DNA of 64,000 bases from Hymenobacter sp. UV11 (GTDB lineage: Bacteria > Bacteroidota > Bacteroidia > Cytophagales > Hymenobacteraceae): contig NZ_SRII01000009.1 of NCBI RefSeq assembly GCF_004684095.1, positions 1 through 64,000 of the forward strand, given 5' to 3'. Position numbers and translations under genes: made by a program. The notes beneath the pieces were generated by a model. The model did not search any database and was not told where the DNA came from. It worked only from the letters and a program-made list of their open reading frames with translations. How positions within the stretch are numbered: the stretch's first letter is position 1; every line of letters starts with the position of its first letter. Below are positions 25,559 to 34,630 of the stretch, piece after piece.

Positions 25559-26269
25559 TTAAATATCACCTAATTGCGGGCGGATTAGCAGCTCTTCAAC
25601 TACGGCGTGGGGCGAGAGCTGGTAGGCGCCCAACACGGCCTGGGCCACGTCGGCGGGGTCGATGAAGCGCTCGGGGGGTAGGCCCACCCCGTCCCAGCTG
25701 CGGGTGAGGGTGGCGCCGGGCAGCACGGCCGTCACGCGCAGGCCCTGGGCTTTCACTTCCTCGCGCAGGGTTTTGGTGTAGCCGAGCAGGGCAAACTTGG
25801 CCACGCCATAGGAGCCGCCGTTGGGGTAGGGCATGATGCTGGCCGTGGAGCAGATGGTGAAAATGTGGCCCCTCCCCTGCCCCAGCAGCGTGGGCAGCAG
25901 CGCGCGCGTGACGTCGTAGGCACTTAGCAGGTTCACATTCAGCATCTCACGCAGCCGTGAGCCATCGGCGGGCTCGTCCTGGAAGCGGCCGGGCACGTAA
26001 GCGCCGGCATTGTTGATGAGCGCGCCCAGCGGCTGGCCCAGCGCCAACACAAACGCGGCAAAGCGCTGGCAGTCGGCGGGCTGGCTGAGGTCGGCGGGCA
26101 GGGTGTATAGGTCCGGACTAGCACACTCGACGGCCAGGGCTGCTAAATCTTCGGGCCGGCGGGCGCAGGTAGCTACGTTAAACCCGGCGTCTAAAAAACT
26201 CAGCACCAAGGCGCGCCCGATACCCTGGCTACCCCCCGTTATTACAATTAACTCCGTTGTTGAGGCCAC
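25559..26269 (-). CDS. Short-chain dehydrogenase/reductase
   Basis: A 236-residue SDR: VITGGSQGIGRAL, NNAGAYVPG, catalytic ICSTASIMPYPNGGSYGVAKFALLG with Ser, Tyr and Lys. The YxxxK is spaced normally. No partner genes nearby; substrate unknown. Confidence 0.87.
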   Translation of the reverse strand: MASTTELIVITGGSQGIGRALVLSFLDAGFNVATCARRPEDLAALAVECASPDLYTLPADLSQPADCQRFAAFVLALGQPLGALINNAGAYVPGRFQDEPADGSRLREMLNVNLLSAYDVTRALLPTLLGQGRGHIFTICSTASIMPYPNGGSYGVAKFALLGYTKTLREEVKAQGLRVTAVLPGATLTRSWDGVGLPPERFIDPADVAQAVLGAYQLSPHAVVEELLIRPQLGDI

Positions 26270-26366
26270 TCTTTTATGATTTTATACGTAAGACGCGCAA
26301 AGATGCCCGGCCGTAGCTGGTTGTGGCTGGTCCGGCCGGTTTTCGGCGTTCTTTTTTACTTCCTAT

Positions 26367-27098
26367 ATGCTAAAAACTTTCGGCTCATTCGTACTATTTC
26401 TCTACAACATGGTGGCCCGCGCCGAGCGGTTTAAAACACTGTGGAAGCGCTTTTTTGAGGAAGCAACGCTTATCGGCGTCAATTCTATCTTTATTGTGGG
26501 CATTGTGTCGGCCTTTATCGGGGCCGTAACCTGCATTCAGATTGCCTACAACCTCACCAACCCGCTCATTCCGAAGTCTACCATCGGCTATATGGTGCGC
26601 GAGATGACGATTCTGGAACTGGCGCCCACCATCACCAGCATTGTGCTGGCGGGCAAGGTGGGCTCGGCCATTGCGGGCGGCCTGGGCACCATGCGCATCA
26701 CAGAGCAGATTTCGGCGCTGGAGGTAATGGGAATCAACTCCACTTCTTACCTCGTCCTACCCCGCATTCTGGCGGCCATGTTCATGTTTCCGCTCCTGGT
26801 TATTCTGGCCATGGCGCTGAGCATTTTGGGCGGCTATCTGGCGGGCACGCTATCGGGCGTAATGGCTCCGCAAGATTATATTGAGGGCATTCGCACCGAT
26901 TTTATTCCCTATAACATCTTTTTTGCGCTCATTAAGGCCGTGGTGTTTGCCTTTCTAGTAGCGGGCATTTCGGCCTATAAAGGCTTCTACACCGAAGGCG
27001 GCGCGCTGGAAGTTGGTGCTGCCAGCACGGCCGCCGTTACCAATTCCATTATCGCCATCTTGCTGGCCGACTACGCGCTGGCTGCGGTGCTCCTATAA
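26367..27098 (+). CDS. mlaE: MlaE/YrbE-family ABC transporter permease
   Basis: A 243-residue permease with about five or six helices and the conserved core VREMTILELAPTITSIVLAGKVGSAIAGGLG near residues 74-105, the MlaE signature. With the next gene it forms a transporter moving phospholipids between membranes. An MlaD-type MCE partner is not in the window. Confidence 0.93.
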   Translation: MLKTFGSFVLFLYNMVARAERFKTLWKRFFEEATLIGVNSIFIVGIVSAFIGAVTCIQIAYNLTNPLIPKSTIGYMVREMTILELAPTITSIVLAGKVGSAIAGGLGTMRITEQISALEVMGINSTSYLVLPRILAAMFMFPLLVILAMALSILGGYLAGTLSGVMAPQDYIEGIRTDFIPYNIFFALIKAVVFAFLVAGISAYKGFYTEGGALEVGAASTAAVTNSIIAILLADYALAAVLL

Positions 27099-27167
27099 AT
27101 TTCGTTTTTCGGGTTAGGCTTATTGGGCGTACTACTTGAAATTAGCGAAAGCAAAAAACGAAAAGCA

Positions 27168-27980
27168 ATGATTGAAATATCTAACATCGAAAAATCATTC
27201 GACGGCAACCAGGTGCTGAAAGGCATTAGCTGCACGCTCGAAACGGGCAAGTGCAACTTGCTGCTGGGCGGCTCGGGCACGGGCAAAAGCGTGCTACTCT
27301 CGTGCATTGTGGGTTTGATGAAGCCCGATATCGGCTCCATCACGTTTGACGGCACGGTGTACACGAACAACAAGGTGGACATTCGACAGGAAATCCGGCG
27401 CAAAATCGGGATGCTGTTTCAGGGCTCGGCGCTGTTTGACTCGATGACGGTGGCCAAAAACGTGGAGTTTCCGCTGCAAATGCTGACGCCCGACATGACC
27501 GAGGAAGAGCGCCGCGACCGCGTAGAGTTTTGCCTCAAGCGCGTGGGCCTCGAAAATGCGGCCAACAAAATGCCCTCCGAGATTTCGGGCGGTATGAAGA
27601 AGCGCGTGGGCATTGCCCGCGCCATTGCGCCGAATTGCAAGTACCTGTTTTGCGACGAGCCTAACTCGGGCCTCGACCCGGCCACGAGCATCAAGATTGA
27701 CGAATTGATTTCGGAAATCACCCACGAGTACAATATCACCACCGCCATCATCACCCACGACATGAACTCGGTGGTGGGCATTGGCGACCACATTATTTTC
27801 CTGCACCAGGGCAAGAAGCTGTGGGACGGCAACAAGGATGAGATTTTGAATGCCGAAGTACCTGAGCTGCGCGAGTTTATCTTCAGCTCATCGCTGGTGC
27901 GGGCCGCCAAGCGCGTCGAGCAAGAAGACGGCCCCCACGGCCTGGAGCACCTAGCCGCCGAGCCGCTCTCCGACCTGTAG
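27168..27980 (+). CDS. mlaF: MlaF-like ABC transporter ATPase
   Basis: A 270-residue ATPase with Walker A GGSGTGKS, signature SGGMKKRVGIARAIA, and Walker B YLFCDEPNSGLDP. ATG 27168 chosen (IEISNIEKSFDG). 69 bases after mlaE in the same direction. A bidirectional hairpin terminator follows the gene. Confidence 0.92.
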   Translation: MIEISNIEKSFDGNQVLKGISCTLETGKCNLLLGGSGTGKSVLLSCIVGLMKPDIGSITFDGTVYTNNKVDIRQEIRRKIGMLFQGSALFDSMTVAKNVEFPLQMLTPDMTEEERRDRVEFCLKRVGLENAANKMPSEISGGMKKRVGIARAIAPNCKYLFCDEPNSGLDPATSIKIDELISEITHEYNITTAIITHDMNSVVGIGDHIIFLHQGKKLWDGNKDEILNAEVPELREFIFSSSLVRAAKRVEQEDGPHGLEHLAAEPLSDL

Positions 27981-28005
27981 CCGGCCCTACCCCCCCTTTT
28001 TAATT

Positions 28006-28040
28006 GAACCCCACTCAGGACTTGAGCGGGGTTCTTTTTT
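28006..28040. terminator. Terminator shared by mlaF and the geranylgeranyl-reductase gene
   Basis: GAACCCC-ACTCA and TGAGC-GGGGTTC pair in a strong hairpin followed by TTTTTT. It overlaps the last codons of the convergent gene ending at 28015. Confidence 0.85.
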
Positions 28041-29268
28041 GGCCACCGAACAGCAGCTGTACGTAAAATTTGGGCTGCTTGAGGCGCTCCCGCAGGTCAA
28101 TATCCAGAAACATCTGCGACAGCGTTTCGGCCAGCGTGGGGTTATGAATGGCGCGGTTGGCCACGAAGTTGAAGATGCTGGGCCAGCGCACCAGGCGCTG
28201 CAAAATGGTGCTCAGACGCAGCTCCTGGCCCAGGCGGCGGTACACGGCGGTATCGTAGCCTTGCAGGAATTTGGCTGAGCAATCATCGGCCGCCAGTGCC
28301 CGGCCGGCCCAGTCGGCGGCGTGGCGCCCACTCACCATGGCGTGGCTGATGCCCTCGCCGCTGAAGGGGTCGATGAGCGAGGCCGCATCGCCGAGCAGCA
28401 GGTAGTTGTCGCCGGAAATAACGCGGCGCTTGGAGCCCAGCGGCAGGCCCCAGCCACGCAGCGGCCCTACCCCCTCGGCCTGGGCAAAGCGCTCGCGGAA
28501 GGCCGGATGCGTAGCCAGTAGGTGCAGAAATTTTTCGCGCAGGTTGACGTGGCCGCGGGCCACGTCTTTGCTCAGCATGCCTACCCCCACGTTGGCCTCG
28601 CCATTGGGCAGCGGGAAAATCCAGAGGTAGCCGGGCAGCAATTCGGGCAGAAAGTGCAGCTCTACGAAGTTGCTGGGGTCGAGGCCAGCCACGCCGCGGT
28701 AGTAGGCGCGCAGCCCGGCGCAGTAGTGGGCGGGCTCCAGGCCACGGCCCACCACCTGCCGCACAAAGGCCGACTGCGCACCGTTGGCCACGAGCAATAA
28801 TCTGCACTGCGCCAGCTCCTTACCCTCCTTATCGAAGAGCAGCCAGCCGGTGGCGGTGCGCTCGGTACGGGCCACCTCGCAGTTCTCGCGAAAGTCGATG
28901 AGCGGCTGCTGACGCACTTCTTCAACGAGCAGGTTGTCGAAGTCGAGGCGCTTGACTACGTAGCCATCGGGCGGGCTGGCCGGGTCGCGCTGCGGCTTGA
29001 AGGGAATGTGGAGCTGCCGGCCGTTGGGCGCGAAAAAATCGATGCCATTGCTGGCATTGGGCAGGGAGGCAGCAGCGAGGCGGCCCATGAGCGGGCCACC
29101 CAGGTGGCGCAGCTCGGCCAGCACTTTGCCGCTGAGGGCATCGCCACAAATTTTATCGCGCGGAAAGGTTGCCTTGTCCAGCAGCAGGCAGGGCTGGCCG
29201 GCGCGCGCCAGGTGCAGCGCCGCCAGGGCCCCGCCCGGTCCCGCGCCCAGAATACAGATATCGGGCAT
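28015..29268 (-). CDS. FAD-dependent oxidoreductase, geranylgeranyl reductase family
   Basis: A 417-residue flavoprotein from ATG 29268: PDICILGAGPGGALAALHLA (Rossmann), KICGDALSG, GYVVKRLDFDNLLVE, and LLGDAASLIDPFSGEGISHAM (second FAD motif). The family reduces isoprenoid or carotenoid chains, or acts on quinones; the particular substrate is not shown. A palindromic repeat lies just upstream of the start. Confidence 0.87.
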   Translation of the reverse strand: MPDICILGAGPGGALAALHLARAGQPCLLLDKATFPRDKICGDALSGKVLAELRHLGGPLMGRLAAASLPNASNGIDFFAPNGRQLHIPFKPQRDPASPPDGYVVKRLDFDNLLVEEVRQQPLIDFRENCEVARTERTATGWLLFDKEGKELAQCRLLLVANGAQSAFVRQVVGRGLEPAHYCAGLRAYYRGVAGLDPSNFVELHFLPELLPGYLWIFPLPNGEANVGVGMLSKDVARGHVNLREKFLHLLATHPAFRERFAQAEGVGPLRGWGLPLGSKRRVISGDNYLLLGDAASLIDPFSGEGISHAMVSGRHAADWAGRALAADDCSAKFLQGYDTAVYRRLGQELRLSTILQRLVRWPSIFNFVANRAIHNPTLAETLSQMFLDIDLRERLKQPKFYVQLLFGGQKRTPLKS

Positions 29269-29269
29269 T

Positions 29270-29351
29270 GTAGGGTAAGCTTTCGCTTGCCGGTATATCC
29301 AGCAAAACTCTTGTTTCGGCTCAAAGAACGGCAAGCTAACCCTTACCCTAC
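29270..29351. repeat. Palindromic repeat, GTAGGGTAAGC family
   Basis: GTAGGGTAAGCTTTCGCTTG (29270-) faces GCAAGCTAACCCTTACCCTAC (to 29351). It lies between the two divergent start codons of the oxidoreductase gene and fabG, so it is in the regulatory space of both. Confidence 0.85.
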
Positions 29352-29365
29352 GCTACTTTCGCCCC

Positions 29366-30115
29366 ATGAATCAGACTCTCGCCGGAAAAGTAGCCCTCAT
29401 CACGGGGGCCTCGAAGGGCATTGGCCGCGCCATTGCCACATTGTTTGCTCAGCAGGGCGCGCAGGTAGCGTTCACGTATTTGTCGTCGGTCGAGAAGGGC
29501 CAGGCGCTGGAAACCGAGCTGGCCGCCCACGGCACTAAGGTGAAGGGCTACCGCTCCGACGCCTCCGACTTTACCCAGGCCGAAAAGCTGGTCGATGATG
29601 TAGTGGCCGAGTTCGGCAAGCTCGATATTGTGGTAAACAATGCGGGCATTACCCAGGACGGCCTGCTCATGCGCATGAGCGAGGCGCAGTGGGACAACGT
29701 GCTCAACGTTAACCTCAAATCCGTTTTCAACCTTACCAAAGCCGCCACCAAGCCCATGATGCGCGCCAAGGCCGGCAGCATCATCAACATGACTAGTGTG
29801 GTGGGTATCAAGGGCAACGCCGGGCAGGCCAACTACGCCGCCAGCAAGGCCGGCATCATCGGCTTCACCAAGTCGGTGGCCCTGGAGCTAGGCTCGCGCA
29901 ATATCCGCTGCAACGCCATCGCCCCCGGCTTCATCGAAACCGAGATGACCAACGCTCTCGATCAAAAGCAGGTAGACGAGTGGCGCAAAGCTATCCCGCT
30001 CAAGCGCGGCGGCTCGCCCGAGGACGTGGCCAAGGCCACGGCGTTTCTGGCCTCGGATGATTCGGCTTACATCACCGGCCAGGTGCTGCAGGTGGATGGC
30101 GGCATGCTGACATAA
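29366..30115 (+). CDS. fabG: 3-oxoacyl-[ACP] reductase FabG
   Basis: Fatty-acid synthesis SDR of 249 residues: LITGASKGIGRAIA, NNAGITQDGLLMRMSEAQWDNV, INMTSVVGIKGNAGQANYAASKAGIIGFTKS and NAIAPGFIETEMT, all hallmark FabG motifs with catalytic Ser/Tyr/Lys. C-terminal GQVLQVDGGM is canonical. Monocistronic here. Confidence 0.95.
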   Translation: MNQTLAGKVALITGASKGIGRAIATLFAQQGAQVAFTYLSSVEKGQALETELAAHGTKVKGYRSDASDFTQAEKLVDDVVAEFGKLDIVVNNAGITQDGLLMRMSEAQWDNVLNVNLKSVFNLTKAATKPMMRAKAGSIINMTSVVGIKGNAGQANYAASKAGIIGFTKSVALELGSRNIRCNAIAPGFIETEMTNALDQKQVDEWRKAIPLKRGGSPEDVAKATAFLASDDSAYITGQVLQVDGGMLT

Positions 30116-30141
30116 GAAATTACCCAGTGCGATGTTTGGGC

Positions 30142-30621
30142 CTAGTCAACCCAAACGCCGTGCTTTCTACTCAACTGTTCAAGCATAGTCGGTGCGTCAG
30201 ATAACCATTGGCCGAGCGCAGAAAAGCTGGGTGGCTCGCGCTCGACAGGCGTGTAAAAATCGCTGCCATCTGATAAGCTTATTAAATAAAAGCCGCTTAG
30301 AAGGTTAGACAGCTTTTTCTGTACTGAAGAAACATCCGACCATGCCACTGATTTAGCTGGTCCATCTAGCATTTGTAATCCCACTTCGCTGGTTGCAACG
30401 CGGCGCACTCTACGATGCAGCCAGCGAAACAAGAATAGTCCGGCCAAACTGACCAACAATTCGATTCCTATTATGCTGTAATCAGGTAAGCCCTTTGATG
30501 GCCCTGCTACTGCACTGCTTGGCCAAAGCAACCGTGAAATAGCGTTCAAGCCAAACAAGGTCGAAAGCAACGCTATGCCCTTTGAAGTGCTTAAATTGTC
30601 TTTAGCCTGCGAAAAGAACAT
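30142..30621 (-). CDS. Membrane protein of unknown function
   Basis: A 159-residue protein with two predicted helices (about residues 17-37 and 48-66) followed by a soluble domain (VGLQMLDGPAKSVAWSDVSSVQKK) resembling bacterial PH-like membrane-anchored domains, though this is only a resemblance. Divergent from the broken YiiX-like gene. Codon use is less GC-biased than its neighbours. Confidence 0.6.
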   Translation of the reverse strand: MFFSQAKDNLSTSKGIALLSTLFGLNAISRLLWPSSAVAGPSKGLPDYSIIGIELLVSLAGLFLFRWLHRRVRRVATSEVGLQMLDGPAKSVAWSDVSSVQKKLSNLLSGFYLISLSDGSDFYTPVEREPPSFSALGQWLSDAPTMLEQLSRKHGVWVD

Positions 30622-30635
30622 TTGCTACGTGACCT

Positions 30636-31316
30636 ATGCCTGGGCGAATCATCTCTCTTTTTGGTCTACTACTGCTAGTAGCTACGCCATTTGTTTATCC
30701 GCGTTTAATCGCTAAACTATACCGCTGGCAATCATTGAGCTAAGCTAAGGCCGCCGTTGCACCACTAGTCACTACCCTGCACGAAGGCGACCTTATCTTT
30801 CACACCTCCCAATCGGCGCAAAGCCAGGCCATTCAGCTGGCTACGCACTCACCCTACAGCCACTGCGGGCTGCTGTATAAAAAGGACGGTGAGTGGCAGG
30901 TGTTCGAAGCCGTGCAGCCGGTGAAGCTGACGCCGCTCCGTAGCTGGGTGGCACGGGGGCAGGGCGGGCACTTCGTGGTGAAGCGGCTGCGCGACGCGGC
31001 CACGGCTCTCACGCCGGCCATGCTGACGCGGCTGCGGGCGGCCGGCCAGCCGCTGCTGGGGCGCGATTATGACCTGGCCTTCAACTGGTCGGATAAGCAG
31101 ATTTATTGCTCCGAGCTGATTTGGAAAGTGTACGACCGGGGGCTGCATCGGCAGCTGGGGCAGCTCCAGCACCTGCGCGACTTTGACTTGCGCAATCCCG
31201 CCGTACATGCCAAGCTGCGCGAGCGCTACGGCCGGCAGCTGCCGCTGGATGAGCCGGTTATCTCGCCGGCTAGCGTGTTTAATAGCGCGGAGCTGGTGAC
31301 TATTGTGAGTCGTTGA
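30636..31316 (+). pseudogene. YiiX/YebB-like permuted papain-fold hydrolase with in-frame stop
   Basis: An ATG at 30636 begins a signal or anchor segment (GRIISLFGLLLLVATPFVYP). The same frame then meets TAA at 30741-30743 and continues into EGDLIFHTSQS, THSPYSHCGLLYK and QIYCSELIWKVYDRG, the core of YiiX-like NlpC/P60-related hydrolases (His in SHCG, Cys in YCSE). No start codon lies between the stop and the core, so the catalytic part is probably not made, unless the stop is read through. The next GTG (30900) would lose the His motif. Confidence 0.78.
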
Positions 31317-31338
31317 GGCGGGAGAGTAGCGCGAATCA

Positions 31339-31675
31339 TTGCGCCGCCAAGAGCCCCCTACCCCCGCCCCGGCCGCCGAAGTCACCGGGCTGGGCCAGTA
31401 CGAGTTTCGGCCGCTGCGGCAGGAGCTATGGCTGGCCGGGCAGTGCCGTGGCCCAGCTGTCGGCCCGCGAAAACGACCTGCTGCTGCTGCTGGCCCAGCA
31501 CCGCAACGGCGTGCTCGACCGCCGCGCCTGCCTGCGCCAGCTTTGGGGAAATGATGATTTTTTCGCCGCCCGCTCGATGGACGTGTACGTGTCGCGCCTG
31601 CGCAAGCGCCTGGCCCAAGACCCCAGCCTGGAAATTCTCAACATTCGCGGCGTGGGATTTAAGCTGATTACGTAG
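31339..31675 (+). pseudogene. Remnant of an OmpR-family response regulator (DNA-binding domain)
   Basis: One frame reads GLGQYEFRPLRQELWLAGQ, and after a shift near 31440-31450 another frame reads AQLSARENDLLLLLAQHRNG to RGVGFKLIT at 31675, the winged-helix domain of RprY-like response regulators with the RSMDVYVSRLRKRL recognition helix. The receiver domain is missing altogether: the DNA immediately upstream is the YiiX-like gene. So both a truncation and a frameshift are present. Confidence 0.78.
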
Positions 31676-31679
31676 CCCC

Positions 31680-31761
31680 GTAGCGCGAACTTTGTAGTTC
31701 GCGGCCCAGAACGACAATCGTTGTAACGGCGCGGGGGCGTGAACGACAAAGTTCGCGCTAC
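31680..31761. repeat. Palindromic repeat, GTAGCGCGAACTTTG family
   Basis: Perfect 15-bp arms GTAGCGCGAACTTTG (31680-31694) and CAAAGTTCGCGCTAC (31747-31761), with further near-symmetric sequence inside. Confidence 0.92.
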
Positions 31762-31831
31762 TTCGAACGCGACACGGGCCGGCGGCCGTTAGCACGCAGC
31801 TACTGCGGCTGGCGCGCATCTTTGCGGGCGC

Positions 31832-33973
31832 GTGCTGGTTGGCGGGCTTTTTTCGTTTCTTGCTTCGCGCTGGCTACTAGGCGCGCTTCTGCTCTTGCTG
31901 TCTACTGCTTATTCTCCCTGGTTTATTTTGCTGTGCCTAGCTGTGGGCGCGGGCTACGCGGCGCTGCTCTACTCGGCACGTTCGCCGTGGAGCCGGGCCG
32001 TCAACTACGCGCTGGCGGGGCTGCGCTTCGTAGTGGTGAGCTTCCTGTGCTTTCTGCTGCTCTCGCCGTTTATCAAAACGACTACTACCCATACCGAGGC
32101 GCCGACGGTAGTTTTGGCCGTGGATAATTCGCAATCCATCAGTTTATTCACGCCTAATGCGACGCTTAACCAACTCACCACTGGCCTGCCCCGGCTGGCG
32201 GCGACTTTGCGCGACAAAGGCTTTCGGGTAGAAACCCGCACGCTCACCCGGCCCGGCGCCAACCCCGATTCGCTGCGCTTCACGGCCAGCCGCACCGACC
32301 TCAACCAGCTGCTCGCCGATAGCCGAGAGGCCAACGCCGACCACAACCTGGCAGGCGTGGTGCTCGTGAGCGACGGCCTCGTAAACCAGGGCCAGGAGCC
32401 GCAGTTCTCGGAGTTCAATTTCCCGATTTTCAGCGTGGCCCTCGGCGATACCATTGCCAAAAAAGACCTACGCCTCACCGACCTGGTGTACAACCGGGTA
32501 GCCTTCAGCGGCAATAAATTTCCCCTGGAAACCGAAATCGGCTACGAGGGCTACGCTGGCGGCACGGCCACCGTGGAGGTGCGCGAGGGCGGCCGCGTGC
32601 TGGAAAGCCGCCGGGTGGCCCTACCCCCCGGCCGGCGGCGGGTACGCACCACGTTTCAGGTCACGGCGCCCGCGCCCGGCAAGCGCCGCTACGAGGTGCG
32701 CGTGCTACCCCAGGCCGGCGAGTTTACGGCCCTGAATAATACGCGCACGGCGTTTATTGAAGTCGTGAAGGGCAAGCTGCGTGTGCTGCTGGCCGGCGCC
32801 GCACCGCACCCCGACCTCAAGGCGCTGCGGGCCGCCATTCTGGCCAATAATAACTTTGATTTGACGCTGGCCGTGGCCGGCGTGGGCCAGCCCCTACCCC
32901 CCTCGGCGAGCTTCGACGTGGCGGTGCTGCACCAGCTGCCGGCCCGCGGCGGCCTGGGCCAGGAACTGCTGGCGCGGGTGCGCGCCGCCAAGGTGCCCGT
33001 GCTCTACGTGCTGGGCGCGCAGTCCGATTACAACGCCTATAACCAGCTGAATGCCGGCCTGAGCGTACAGCCGCGCGGCGCGCAGACCGATGAGGTGACG
33101 CCGCTGCCCAACCCCGGCTTTGCGCGCCTGCCGCTCGATGAGGAGAGCCGCCGGCGCTTCGGACAGTACCCGCCGGTATCGGTGCCTTTCGGCGACCTGC
33201 GGCTGGGTGCCGGGGCCGAGGCCGCGCTGTGGCAGCAGGTGGGCCGCCTGCCCACCCAGAAGCCGCTGCTGGTATTCGGCAGCGCCGGTGCCACCCCGCG
33301 CGCCGCCACGCTGCTGGCCGAAAACACCTGGCAGTGGCGCCTGGCCGAGGCCATTGCCCACGACGACCACCCTGAGGCCTACGACCGCCTCATCAGCCGC
33401 ACACTGCAGCTGCTGACCCAAAATGCTAATAAGAAGCGTCTCGATGTGTACCCCACGCAAGATGTTTTTGGCACCCAAGACGATGTGACGCTGGGCGCGG
33501 AGACGTACAACGCGGTATTTGAGCGCATCTACGACCAGAAAATCACCCTTAAGCTCACCGATTCGGCCCGCAAGGCGCGCACCGTCACGTTTGCCAACGC
33601 GGCCGATGGCTCGCCGCTGCACCTGGGGCCGCTGCCGGCCGGCCTCTATCGCTACCAGGCGCGGGCCACGCTCGGCGGCCAGGCTCAGCAGGCCAGCGGC
33701 GAATTATTGGTACAAAATCAGCCTCTAGAAGCGCAGGAATCGAAGGCTGACCACCGCCTGCTGGCCCAGCTCAGTCGCCGCAGCGGCGGGCAGCTCTACT
33801 ACCCCTCGCAACTGGATAAGCTGGCGCAGGATATTGAGAAAGCTGATTTTAAGCCGGTGCTAAGCAGCGAGGAAGATTTGAAGGATTTAGTAAATCTAAA
33901 GTGGCTGTTCTTCGCGCTGGTGGCGCTGCTGGCGGCCGAGTGGGCTACGCGCAAGTACCAGGGCGGTATTTAA
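31832..33973 (+). CDS. VWA-like membrane protein (BatA-type layout)
   Basis: A 713-residue protein with three N-terminal membrane helices (within about residues 4-85), a VWA domain starting at VVLAVDNSQSISLF (DxSxS MIDAS near residue 96), a long periplasmic or cytoplasmic region with DVAVLHQLPARG, and a final helix LKWLFFALVALLAAEWA. This matches uncharacterised Bacteroidota VWA proteins of the Aerotolerance/BatA kind. The GTG start at 31832 is 8 bases after CATCTTTG, a near -7 box, so an almost leaderless message is possible. Confidence 0.78.
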   Translation: MLVGGLFSFLASRWLLGALLLLLSTAYSPWFILLCLAVGAGYAALLYSARSPWSRAVNYALAGLRFVVVSFLCFLLLSPFIKTTTTHTEAPTVVLAVDNSQSISLFTPNATLNQLTTGLPRLAATLRDKGFRVETRTLTRPGANPDSLRFTASRTDLNQLLADSREANADHNLAGVVLVSDGLVNQGQEPQFSEFNFPIFSVALGDTIAKKDLRLTDLVYNRVAFSGNKFPLETEIGYEGYAGGTATVEVREGGRVLESRRVALPPGRRRVRTTFQVTAPAPGKRRYEVRVLPQAGEFTALNNTRTAFIEVVKGKLRVLLAGAAPHPDLKALRAAILANNNFDLTLAVAGVGQPLPPSASFDVAVLHQLPARGGLGQELLARVRAAKVPVLYVLGAQSDYNAYNQLNAGLSVQPRGAQTDEVTPLPNPGFARLPLDEESRRRFGQYPPVSVPFGDLRLGAGAEAALWQQVGRLPTQKPLLVFGSAGATPRAATLLAENTWQWRLAEAIAHDDHPEAYDRLISRTLQLLTQNANKKRLDVYPTQDVFGTQDDVTLGAETYNAVFERIYDQKITLKLTDSARKARTVTFANAADGSPLHLGPLPAGLYRYQARATLGGQAQQASGELLVQNQPLEAQESKADHRLLAQLSRRSGGQLYYPSQLDKLAQDIEKADFKPVLSSEEDLKDLVNLKWLFFALVALLAAEWATRKYQGGI

Positions 33974-33984
33974 GTAAGAAAGCT

Positions 33985-34621
33985 ATGCGCGTGGCCTTTG
34001 ACTTGGACAATACACTAGTTCGCAATGATTTTGACTTCCCACTCGCAACATCTAGCAAACCCAAGTTGCGAGGTATGCTCCCCGGTCCGCCGGCGCGAGC
34101 CGGCCGACCGGTTGTCGTTGCGTGGGCCGCAGCTGTCAACGATAACCGGTCGGCCGGCTCGCGCCGGCGGACCGGCCAGGCGGCCTCTCCAACTGAAACT
34201 TTCCCCCGCAGCAAGCTGGTCTGCAACTTGGGTTAGCAAGTCATTTTTTCAGAGTTTGTTTCAAACTGAACCGCTTCGGCAAGGCGTACGCGAACTAGTT
34301 GCTTTCTGCCGACAACAGAAATGGGAAGTGTGGATTTACACGACCTCCTACCGCAGCTCGTTCCACATTCGCAAGATGCTCTGGGTATATGGGCTGCATC
34401 CAGACGGCATCATCAATCAAACCCACCACACAAAGCATGTTCGGGTTAGGAGCACCAAGCACCCACCGACTTTTGGTATTGATGTATTGATTGATGATTC
34501 GCGGGGAGTTGAGCTAGAAGGCCAACGCTTTAATTTCTCCGTAATTCAAATTGACCCTCAAGATATGGATTGGGTTGCCATCATCCAAATCCGATTAACG
34601 CGTTCAATATCAGCTACCTAA
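33985..34621 (+). pseudogene. HAD-family hydrolase gene split by a MITE-like insertion
   Basis: ATG 33985 starts RVAFDLDNTLVRNDFDFPL, the DxDxT nucleophile motif of HAD enzymes. At 34059 a 175-bp element intervenes; afterwards KSFFQSLFQTEPLRQGVREL, WEVWIYTTSYRSSFHIRKML and IDVLIDDSRGVELEG resume. Removing the element and one copy of its 6-bp target duplication restores a single frame of about 150 residues ending near 34621. The insertion adds 181 bases, which is not a multiple of three, so no full-length protein is made. Substrate of the intact enzyme unknown. Confidence 0.9.
34059..34233. mobile_element. 175-bp MITE-like element with 11-bp inverted ends and 6-bp target duplication
   Basis: Ends are ACCCAAGTTGC (34059-34069) and GCAACTTGGGT (34223-34233). 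TAGCAA flanks both sides (34053-34058 and 34234-34239) as the target duplication. Inside is a large GC-rich palindrome, GGTCCGCCGGCGCGAGCCGG against its complement. It encodes no transposase, so it would be moved in trans by a full element with similar ends. Confidence 0.92.
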
Positions 34622-34630
34622 GTTTCAAAT

